Source: Terriglobia bacterium
Lineage (GTDB): Bacteria > Acidobacteriota > Terriglobia > Terriglobales > Acidobacteriaceae
DNA: 64,000 nt
Direction of reading: 5' to 3'
NCBI GenBank assembly: GCA_020073665.1
Contig: JAIQEU010000020.1
Location: 1-64,000, forward strand
Positions 7,587 to 15,328 of this stretch are shown in pieces (within the stretch, counting starts at the first letter, position 1; each line of letters begins with the position of its first letter). The position numbers were made by a program, and so were the translations under genes. Under the pieces are notes generated by a model, which was not told the DNA's origin, did not search any database, and saw nothing but the letters and a program-made list of their open reading frames with translations.

Positions 7587-8707
7587 ATCGTATGAACCAA
7601 CAACTCAAGCTTCTGCCATTGGTGCTGCTCGCAGTGGGTGGCCTCATCGGCTGCTCCAGCGAGCAGCGCCCCACGACTGCCTCGCCCGAAACCGTGAGAA
7701 ACGTCCCGGTGCTCTCGGTACAGCAGACCAATGTGTCGGACCTGCTGGAAGCAGTGGGAACGGTGCGTGCCGCCCAGACCAGTGACCTCGCCAGCCAGGC
7801 GATGGGGAACATCGTCGAAGTGCGCGTCCACGAAGGAGACCGTGTTCAGCGAGGCCAGGTGCTGGCGGTCATTGACGACTCGCAGCCGCGAGCCGCCGTA
7901 GATCGTGCGATCGCCGCCGACAATGCGGCCCAGCAACAACGGATCGCAGCGGATTCGGACCTGGCGCTGGCGGAATCGACGTTGCAGCGCTACCAGAACC
8001 TCTACGAAAAGAAATCGGTGAGTCCGCAGGAGTTCGATGAGATCAAGGCCCGTCAGCAGGCAGCGCGCGCGCGTCGCGATATGGCACAAGCAGGCCAGGC
8101 CCAGGCAAAAGCGGCGTTGACGCAGGCCCGCACCTCCCTTGATTTCACCCGGATTCGGGCGCCGTTCGACGGAATGGTGACGGAGAAGAAGGCCGACTCC
8201 GGCACATTGGCTTCACCCGGAATGCCGATCTTCACCGTTGAGGATGTGCGTCGTTATCGCCTGGAAGCCACTGTCAACGAAAGCGATCTTCGCTATGTAC
8301 GGGCAGGACAACTGGTTTCGGTCACCATCGATGCCCTCGACAGCACCGGGCTGAAGGGCAAGGTAGTCCAGATCGTCCCCGCCGCGGACTCCGCCAGCCG
8401 CACCTTCCTGGTGAAGATCGACTTGCCGGCGAACACGCAGCTGCGTTCGGGCCTGTTCGGGCGAGCCCAGTTTTCTCGCGGCGAGCGGCAGGCATTGCTG
8501 ATTCCACGTTCGGCGGTGGTCGAGCGCGGCCAATTGCAGGGTGTCTTTGTGCTGGGCCAGAACCAGGTTGCAGGCCTGCGTTACGTCACGCTGGGAAGAC
8601 CCACCGGGCCCGAGGTTGAAGTGCTTGCGGGCCTGCAGGGCGGAGAGCGGCTAGTGGCCAAACCCGGCGACCTCGACCTGAGTGGCAAACGCATAGAGGC
8701 TGAGTGA
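7583..8707 (+). CDS. RND efflux periplasmic adaptor lipoprotein
   Basis: This 374-residue membrane-fusion protein has a lipoprotein signal with lipobox LIGC at about residues 23-26. Then come the first barrel-sandwich half ([20 protein letters not shown]), an alpha-hairpin coiled coil (about 95-185), the second half ([17 protein letters not shown]), a beta-barrel and the membrane-proximal domain. It would link the TolC channel to the RND pump. The start overlaps the TolC stop (ATGA), and its own end overlaps the pump gene by 4 bases, so the three genes form one operon. Confidence 0.9.
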   Translation: MNRMNQQLKLLPLVLLAVGGLIGCSSEQRPTTASPETVRNVPVLSVQQTNVSDLLEAVGTVRAAQTSDLASQAMGNIVEVRVHEGDRVQRGQVLAVIDDSQPRAAVDRAIAADNAAQQQRIAADSDLALAESTLQRYQNLYEKKSVSPQEFDEIKARQQAARARRDMAQAGQAQAKAALTQARTSLDFTRIRAPFDGMVTEKKADSGTLASPGMPIFTVEDVRRYRLEATVNESDLRYVRAGQLVSVTIDALDSTGLKGKVVQIVPAADSASRTFLVKIDLPANTQLRSGLFGRAQFSRGERQALLIPRSAVVERGQLQGVFVLGQNQVAGLRYVTLGRPTGPEVEVLAGLQGGERLVAKPGDLDLSGKRIEAE

Positions 8708-11451
8708 TGGCGGATAAAGAATCCAAGTCGGCGTTATCGCAGAGCTTGCGCCTGGCGGGCCGTATCGCTCATACCTTCATCGATTCAAAGCTGACCCCGC
8801 TGGTGATTGTCGCCGCCCTAGTTCTCGGCGCTTTCAGCATTCTCAAAACTCCGCGCGAGGAAGAGCCGCAGATCGTGGTGCCTATGCTCGACGTGTTCGT
8901 GCAAATGCCGGGCGCATCGGCAGACGAGGTGGCGCAGCGCGTGAGTCTTCCGATGGAGAAGCTGCTGCGCGAAGTGCCGGGCGTCGAGTACATCTACTCC
9001 ATCAGTCATCCCGGTGTGAGCATGCTGGTGGTGCGCTTCTACGTTGGAACCAAAGAAGAAGACGCGATTATCCAGACCTACAACAAGCTCTACTCCAACT
9101 TCGATCGTATCCCCCCGGGAGTGTCGCAACCGATCATCAAGGTCCGCTCGATTGATGACGTGCCGATCATAGCCCTGACCCTGTGGGGGAAAGACTACGA
9201 CTCTTACCGCCTGCGGCGAATCGCGGGGGAGATGGAAAACTCGCTCAAACCGCTCGACGATGTTTCTGAGACCAGGATCATTGGCGGACAACCGAGGCAG
9301 CTGCGAGTGGTTCTCGATACCCAACGGCTGGCCGCATACGGCCTTACCCCGGGCGCGATCGTGGGACAGCTTCAGAGCGCGAACAGCCGCGGGCAAGCCG
9401 GCAGCTTCGCGCGGGACAATCGTGAATTCCAGGTCGAGGCGGGCACGTTCTTCACAAGTCTGGAAGATCTGCGCCATGTGGTCGTCGGAGTCCACGGTGG
9501 ACGCCCCGTCTACTTGCGTGATGTCGCAGACAAACTGGAAGACGGAGCGGCGGAGCCGGATACCTACGTTCTGTTTGCCAATGCTCGTGGTGCAGCAGAA
9601 GCCGTGGGGACAGAACACCCTGCTGTGACCATTACGCTCTCCAAGCGGAAGGGCACCAACGCCACCGATATTTCCGAGCGCGTGCTCGGCAAAGTCAACG
9701 CTTTGCGCGGCTATGTGCTTCCCAACGACCTGAACATCACGGTCACCCGTAACTATGGCGAGACCGCCAAAGACAAGTCCGACGAACTACTCAAGCACTT
9801 GCTGATTGCCACCTTGTCAGTCACGTTGCTGATTGCGCTGGCGCTGGGCTGGCGCGAGTCGGGCGTGGTGCTGCTGGCGGTCCCAGTCACTCTCGCCCTC
9901 ACGCTTGCCGTCTTCTATCTATATGGCTACACGCTGAACCGGGTAACATTGTTCGCTCTGATCTTTTCCATCGGTATTTTGGTCGACGACGCCATTGTTG
10001 TGGTCGAAAACATCGTGCGCCATTTCCGGTTGCCGGAAAATCGAGGGCGAGCGCTGGGTGATGTCGCAGTCGAGGCGGTGGACGAGGTTGGTAATCCCAC
10101 GATCCTCGCCACGTTCGCGGTGATCGGCGCCATCCTGCCCATGGCCTTTGTGCGCGGTCTGATGGGCCCGTACATGCGCCCGATCCCCGTTGGCGCATCG
10201 GCAGCCATGCTGTTTTCGCTGATTGTGGCTTTCGTAGTTTCACCGTGGGCGGCATTGAAGTTACTCCGCACTCACGCGGGCGAGGGCGCCCACACCACCC
10301 ATGAGGCTGAAGGCTGGACCACTCGGTTGTACCGCCGGGTGATGAAGCCGCTCATTATTGACGCGCGTCGCCGGTGGATGTTTCTCGGTGGGGTCGTGGT
10401 CCTGCTGCTGGCGGCGGTCGCGTTTGTTCCGCTGAAGTGGGTCCGCGTGAAGATGCTCCCCTTCGACAACAAAAGCGAGTTCCAGGTCATCATTGACATG
10501 CCGGATGGAACGCCGCTGGAGCAAACGACTCGGGTGGCGCAAGCGCTCGGACAATATCTGGGTGAGCAACCCGAGGTCGTCAACTACCAGATCTATGCCG
10601 GCACTTCCGGTCCCTACAACTTCAACGGCTTGGTGCGGCACTATTTCTTGCGGAACCAGCCTAATCAAGCGGACATCCAGGTGAATCTGCTGTCGCGTCA
10701 TGATCGCAAGGCGCAGAGCCACGAGATTGCGCGGCGATTGCGACCGGGATTGGACAAGATCGCCGAGCCCTTCGGCGCCCGGATCAAGGTGGCCGAGGTT
10801 CCGCCGGGTCCTCCGGTACTTCAAACTTTGGTCGCAGAGGTTTACGGGCCAGACTACAAAGGCCAGATCCAGTTGGCGGCTCAGATCAAGAAGGTTTTTC
10901 AGCAGACCCCGGGCGTGGTGGATGTGGACTGGTACGTCGAGGACCCGCAAACCAAGTACGACATGAAAGTCGACTTGGACAAAGCCGCGTTGCACGGCAT
11001 CTCGCCCGCTGACGTCACGCGAACACTGCAGGTGGGGTTGGGCGGCGCTAATGCCGGCTTGCTGCACGATCCCCAATCGCGAGAGGACATCCCCATCGAG
11101 GTGCGGCTGGCGCGAGCGGAACGATCCGGAATCGAAGACCTGGGAAACCTGAAGCTGCCCACGCCTTCCGGTGGTCAGATTGCCCTGCAGGAAGTCACCA
11201 ACCTTCAGCAAACCACCATCGATACCAGCGTTTATCGCAAAAACCTGCAGCCGGTGGTTTATGTGACGGGAGATGTGGCGGGCGGAGAGGAGAGCCCGGT
11301 GTACGCCATCATGAAGATGAGCGATGCCATCGACCAGATCAAGTTGCCCGATGGCTACAGGGTGAAGCAGTACAAGGGCACCACCATGCCCGAGCGAACC
11401 GATCGCTTCCGTTCGTCACGCCGCTGGTCATCATGGCGCCGATTCCGCTGA
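8704..11451 (+). pseudogene. RND efflux pump, N-terminal part (disrupted)
   Basis: These 915 residues cover most of an RND-family inner membrane pump. The N-terminal membrane helix and first porter domain ([15 protein letters not shown]) are intact, TM4 carries the paired acidic motif [13 protein letters not shown], and the second porter domain is present. After MPERTDRF (about 11409) the frame passes into nonsense and stops at 11451. The expected pump sequence resumes in another frame ([14 protein letters not shown]) at about 11414. Compared with the family, about 35-40 residues, including one membrane helix, are missing at the junction. The upstream part alone lacks the last membrane helices, so it is unlikely to transport. 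A sequencing or assembly error is also possible. Confidence 0.85.
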
Positions 11452-11834
11452 CCCTGGTTGGTATCCTCCCAGCGCATGCGCTGATGGGGGCGTTCTTCAC
11501 CGCCACTTCGATGATCGGCTTCATCGCAGGCGCCGGGATCATCGTACGCAATTCCATCATTCTGGTTGACTTCATCGAGCTGCGCCGATCCCAGGGAATG
11601 TCTCTGGAAGACGCCGTGGTCGACGCCGGCGCGGTGCGCTTCCGCCCTATGCTGCTCACCGCTGCTGCGGTCGTGGTTGGAGCCAGCGTGATCCTGTTCG
11701 ACCCGATTTTCCAGGGCTTGGCGCTTTCGTTAATGGCGGGCGAAGTTGCGTCGACGGTTCTTTCGCGGATGGCGGTGCCGGTTCTTTACTACCTGTCCCA
11801 GCGGCGGGGCGCGCTATCCCCAAATGTGGAATAG
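11433..11834 (+). pseudogene. RND efflux pump, C-terminal fragment
   Basis: This fragment encodes the last membrane helices of the pump: [17 protein letters not shown], then the conserved [31 protein letters not shown] and [17 protein letters not shown]. It is the continuation of the gene beginning at 8704, shifted in frame after an apparent internal deletion near 11410. The ATG here is an internal methionine, not a real start, and no ribosome binding site precedes it. The DUF2892 gene follows 29 bases downstream. Confidence 0.85.
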
Positions 11835-11863
11835 TCTAGATGATTGACCAAGGAGAACTCACT

Positions 11864-12052
11864 ATGACTGTAGAACGTACACTGCGTTTGATCGCCGGCG
11901 CTTTTGTTCTGGCGTCGTTGGCATTGGGCTATTGGGTAAGCCCCTACTGGTATCTTTTCACCGCTTTTGTTGGGCTGAATCTGTTTCAGTCTGGATTCAC
12001 CAACTGGTGCCCGATGATGACATTCCTACGCAAGCTCGGAGTTGGAAGATAG
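11864..12052 (+). CDS. DUF2892 / YgaP-type membrane protein
   Basis: This is a 62-residue protein with two membrane segments and the family pattern RLIAGAFVLASLALG, then FVGLNLFQSGFTNWCPM. In E. coli YgaP this domain is fused to a rhodanese; here the rhodanese is a separate gene in the same cluster (5111-5584). The conserved NWCP cysteine near the membrane surface may take part in sulfur handling, which is inference. AAGGAG eight bases before the ATG at 11864 sets the start. It is the last clear gene of the efflux operon apart from a tiny membrane peptide. Confidence 0.88.
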   Translation: MTVERTLRLIAGAFVLASLALGYWVSPYWYLFTAFVGLNLFQSGFTNWCPMMTFLRKLGVGR

Positions 12053-12063
12053 GTCAGAAAAAT

Positions 12064-12153
12064 ATGCCTGACTGGATTTGGATAATCGGGTTGCTATTCT
12101 CCTACCTGGTCTTGACGCAGTGGTTGCTGCCAAAACTGGGCCTCCCCACTTGA
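12064..12153 (+). CDS. tiny single-pass membrane peptide
   Basis: This 29-residue frame starts 11 bases after the DUF2892 stop. It encodes one hydrophobic helix (IWIIGLLFSYLVL) ending WLLPKLGLPT. Its position in the operon and clean membrane-helix composition make it plausible, but the ribosome binding site is weak. It ends at a TGA. It could be a complete micropeptide or the truncated start of a longer protein. Confidence 0.4.
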   Translation: MPDWIWIIGLLFSYLVLTQWLLPKLGLPT

Positions 12154-12253
12154 AGGGGCCGGATGTGCGTCGGGTCGCGACGCCAGAATGCCCAAGCCGC
12201 GCCAGGATCGAAGAGTCCGGAAGGGCCTTGAGCGGATTGCGGGGAAATACCAA

Positions 12254-12270
12254 ACGCCCCCTCGGGGCGT
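12254..12270 (-). terminator. hairpin terminator after tRNA-Asp
   Basis: A 7-bp perfect stem (ACGCCCC / GGGGCGT, three-base loop) lies 21 bases past the tRNA 3' end on the minus strand, followed by TTTGG. Confidence 0.6.
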
Positions 12271-12291
12271 CCTGTAAGTCGCTGAAAGGAA

Positions 12292-12368
12292 TGGCGGGGA
12301 CGACGGGACTCGAACCCGCGGCCTCTGCCGTGACAGGGCAGCGTTCTAACCAACTGAACTACGTCCCC
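12292..12368 (-). tRNA. tRNA-Asp (GTC)
   Basis: On the minus strand the gene begins GGGGACG and ends CGTCCCC-G-CCA, giving a 7-bp acceptor stem and an encoded CCA tail. The anticodon loop CTGTCAC is closed by a GCC/GGC-containing stem, giving GTC. The T arm contains GGTTCGAGTCC. Length is 77 bases. Confidence 0.97.
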
Positions 12369-12484
12369 AGCTTTTTCGTGAAGCGGGCCGGTTAGAACCC
12401 GCACAGTGATTGTATCAGAACCGCCGTTTCTCATGAACCTCTGCGCCAGCACGCGCTGCCCCTTCACGGCGAAATTGGCGGCAG

Positions 12485-13846
12485 CTATTTTTCTGGTGCA
12501 ACTTGCAGCATGACTTGAAACAGCACCAGCCATCGCCTCAGGTTGGTGGTGATCAGAAAGTTTTCCCGCACGTGTTCCCGGCCGTCCTGACCCAGTCGCC
12601 GGGCGAGTTCGGGATGGGTCAGCAGGTAGCGGATGTGGTAAGCGCAGCCTTCGATCGAATGCACCAGCACGCCCGTCAGCTTGTGGATGATCTGGGTGGG
12701 AATGCCGCCGACGGCGCTGGCAATTACCGGCTTCCCTTTCCATAAGGCCTCAGTCACGGTGAGCCCGAAGCCTTCGCGCAGCGACTTCTGGATGACGATC
12801 GTGGAGATGCGCTGCAGCGCATTGATCTCGAGCGCCGACCAGGGCGGCAGGTTCAGAATAATAATATCGGGGTCGTCGCCGGCGGCCTCCACCACTTCCT
12901 GCAGCACCGCGGCGCCTTCGGGGTCGTCGCTGGCGCCGCCGCCGGCCAGCACCAACTGGCAGTCCACATATTTTCTTGCCAGCTTAAAGGCCTGCACTAC
13001 GCCGACCGGATCCTTAAGCCGGTCGAACCGGGAAACCTGGGTAACCACCGGACGCGAGCGATCAATTCCAAAATCATCACAGATCTTCTGCAGGTAGCTT
13101 TCGTCCAGTTCCTTGTTCTTTTCCGACAGCGGGTCAATGCAGGGATAGAAAAGATACTGGGGAACAGCCAGCTGCCGCGAGAAGGCGGGCGACGAAAAGA
13201 TGGCAGCGTCGTACTGCTCCACGAAGGGGCGCAGAAATCCCCACACCCCGGGATGGGGATGCGACAGGTCAATGTGGCATCGCCAAATCCATCGTCCCGG
13301 CGTGCCGGTTTTCGAGCGGACCAGGGCACAGGGTTGGGGATCGTGGATCACGACCAGATCTTCGCCGAACTCCATGCGCCGGCGATTCATCTCGCTGTAG
13401 GTGAGAAAAATCTCCCGCGCTTCCTTGGTGAAGTCATATTCTCCACCGTGCAGCGCGTTGTGGAAGGCCTTGGTCACCTCGAAGAAGTCGTTGCCCCCGG
13501 TGATCACTTCCCAACGGGTGGACACTTCCAGTTCACTCATCAGTGGGATCAGCCGGTTCAAGATCTCGGCGACGCCACCACCCACAGCCGTGGAGTTCAC
13601 CATCTTCAGAGTCCGGGCACGCAGTCCGCTGGCCAGGAAGCGCAGCTCATCGAGTTCGGGTTTTCCCAGCAGGGGTTCGTAGTCGTCGAGGCTCGGGGGC
13701 GGCGGAGGCGCAGGAGGTGTGTCCGGAATACGCGGTTTGCGGCGCCGCTCAACCGGTGGCGGGGTGACATTCACGGCCTGAACCGACTCGCCATGGGCGC
13801 CGTTGCCACCCTCGATTTTCTCTTCCGGCCGCTGGGGCGCGCTCAT
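12485..13846 (-). CDS. GT4 glycosyltransferase, trehalose-synthase (TreT) type
   Basis: The 453-residue protein resembles trehalose glycosyltransferring synthases. Residues 1-50 are a Pro-rich low-complexity leader (PPAPPPPPSLDDYEPL). The N-terminal Rossmann domain includes VVIHDPQPCAL and WRCHIDLSHP; the C-terminal one includes VTQVSRFDRLKDP and the EX7E motif EGFGLTVTE. TreT enzymes join a nucleotide-glucose to glucose to give trehalose; acceptor identity cannot be read from sequence. It overlaps the DUF5752 gene by 4 bases and is the last gene of the trehalose operon. Confidence 0.85.
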   Translation of the reverse strand: MSAPQRPEEKIEGGNGAHGESVQAVNVTPPPVERRRKPRIPDTPPAPPPPPSLDDYEPLLGKPELDELRFLASGLRARTLKMVNSTAVGGGVAEILNRLIPLMSELEVSTRWEVITGGNDFFEVTKAFHNALHGGEYDFTKEAREIFLTYSEMNRRRMEFGEDLVVIHDPQPCALVRSKTGTPGRWIWRCHIDLSHPHPGVWGFLRPFVEQYDAAIFSSPAFSRQLAVPQYLFYPCIDPLSEKNKELDESYLQKICDDFGIDRSRPVVTQVSRFDRLKDPVGVVQAFKLARKYVDCQLVLAGGGASDDPEGAAVLQEVVEAAGDDPDIIILNLPPWSALEINALQRISTIVIQKSLREGFGLTVTEALWKGKPVIASAVGGIPTQIIHKLTGVLVHSIEGCAYHIRYLLTHPELARRLGQDGREHVRENFLITTNLRRWLVLFQVMLQVAPEK

Positions 13847-14520
13847 GCGAGCGCTCCGCGAACAATCTGCAGAATCTTGCGCCGAACGTCTTCCAGGGTG
13901 CAGGCGTAGATGTCGATGGTCTCAATGCGGTCGGCCAACTGGTGCTGTCCCATCTCTGCATCCAGCCAGACGGAGAAATCGTTAGAGACCAGCTTGAGGC
14001 GAAGCCGCGCCTCGATGAAGTGGTAATGAATGGAGTGCACCGTCACTACCTTAAGCGCCTCCACGAATTCTGGCAGGCTGCGCGCTACCAGTGGCGTGGG
14101 GACAACCACCGTCTCCGAAGCACAGAAGTAAAAAGGCTCCAGCGCAAGCCGGTCCGCGGCTGCGGGATTCTGCTCCAGGTACTTGCCCACGATCTGTACC
14201 AAGCGCCCGCGCAGTTGCTGGATAGAAGTGAATTCCCGCACATCGGCGCTGGCGAATTGCTCTCCCAACGCGGCTTCCTGGCACTCGACGAACGCCCAGT
14301 GGGCAAAGTCGTTGGAGAAACCTTCGCGAATGAAATGGTGTTCCTCGAGGGTCCGGAAAGTATGCTGAAAAATGGAATCGTCGGCACACACCCGCAGTCC
14401 GGCCAGCAGTTCACGGAGATTCACTGCCTTCTCCCGTCCAATGCGCAGGAGATGGGCTGCCGATTTGAAGTGAAAGGCGTTGTGATCTGGGTTGTCGTGT
14501 GGCGCGAGTGAGTCGGTCAT
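13843..14520 (-). CDS. DUF5752 family protein
   Basis: This 225-residue soluble protein matches the DUF5752 type that often accompanies trehalose-synthase-like glycosyltransferases. Recognisable stretches are the N-terminal FHFKSAAHLLRIGREKA and LAGLRVCADDSIF, and a C-terminal HYHFIEARLRL. No catalytic motif is visible and the function is unknown; a regulatory or partner role for the neighbouring glycosyltransferase is inferred from the 4-base overlap with it. The start ATG is at 14518-14520, 46 bases after the HAD gene. Confidence 0.75.
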   Translation of the reverse strand: MTDSLAPHDNPDHNAFHFKSAAHLLRIGREKAVNLRELLAGLRVCADDSIFQHTFRTLEEHHFIREGFSNDFAHWAFVECQEAALGEQFASADVREFTSIQQLRGRLVQIVGKYLEQNPAAADRLALEPFYFCASETVVVPTPLVARSLPEFVEALKVVTVHSIHYHFIEARLRLKLVSNDFSVWLDAEMGQHQLADRIETIDIYACTLEDVRRKILQIVRGALA

Positions 14521-14566
14521 GTGTTTTGTTGAAACGTGCGAATCGCGGAATCTCCGCTGCCAGCCC

Positions 14567-15328
14567 TCAGCACGGCTGCTTCTGTTTTTTTCTTCTCATG
14601 ATTGCCGCCGCAGCCGGCTTGGTGAGGAGCCGGTCAACGCTTTCTACTACCCCTGCCCCTTCGGCCGCCCGGGTCACCATGTCCGCAATGGCCTTCACCA
14701 TCGGCAACGCGTTACCCACTGCAACGGAATATCCGCACCGATCGAGGAAAGCCACGTCATTTTCCGCATCGCCGATCCCGACCACTTCAGGGAAACCAAT
14801 GGCGAGCTCTTCCAGCGCCGCCTCCAGTCCGGTGCCTTTGTTGACGCCCGGCGGCAAGATCATCATCGACTCCCGGTTCATGCTCAGCTGCAGGTCAAGA
14901 CCCAACTCCTGGATGATCCGCAACACAGTTTCCTGGTGAACCCGAAGCGTGGCCACGACCGAGCGGCCAATCGACAGCGGTTGCACGTTTTCCGCTTGCA
15001 ACCTTTTCACAAACTCCGCCGGCGACGGAGCGGCCAGTTGGACTTCGGCTTTGCTGGATGGCCGATAAAGCACGGCGCCGTTCTCCGCTACCACCCGTGC
15101 AAACAGACCCAACTGCGGCATGACGTCGAACAAGCTGGCTAGTTCCCGGCCGGTAACCAGGATCAACTTGCGCTCGGCCAGGCGAACTCGCACCAGCGCG
15201 GTCAGAGTCCCGGGCAGAACGCTTCCGTTGCTGGCCAGGGTGCCGTCGTAGTCCATAGCGACGGCGTGAAAATTTGTGGACAGTCTCTGCCTACGAATCA
15301 CAGGTGTCACGGTAGCCTTTTGCTTCAA
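14567..15328 (-). CDS. HAD-superfamily phosphatase, likely trehalose-6-phosphate phosphatase role
   Basis: The 253-residue Cof/SPP-type HAD hydrolase has motif I VAMDYDGTLAS, motif II LILVTGRE, a Lys in the MMILPPGVNKGTG region and motif IV GIGDAENDVAFL. A C2-type cap lies between. It overlaps the OtsA-fusion gene by 4 bases, so dephosphorylation of trehalose-6-phosphate is the most likely job, but the family also includes sucrose- and mannosylglycerate-phosphate phosphatases and Cof-type enzymes. The C-terminus is a short basic tail (MRRKKQKQPC). Confidence 0.83.
   Translation of the reverse strand: MKQKATVTPVIRRQRLSTNFHAVAMDYDGTLASNGSVLPGTLTALVRVRLAERKLILVTGRELASLFDVMPQLGLFARVVAENGAVLYRPSSKAEVQLAAPSPAEFVKRLQAENVQPLSIGRSVVATLRVHQETVLRIIQELGLDLQLSMNRESMMILPPGVNKGTGLEAALEELAIGFPEVVGIGDAENDVAFLDRCGYSVAVGNALPMVKAIADMVTRAAEGAGVVESVDRLLTKPAAAAIMRRKKQKQPC

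Noticed and set aside
12151-12180. Selenocysteine readthrough of the TGA ending the small membrane peptide
   Set aside because: The downstream in-frame sequence has no selenoprotein-like motif and no SECIS-like hairpin was evident.
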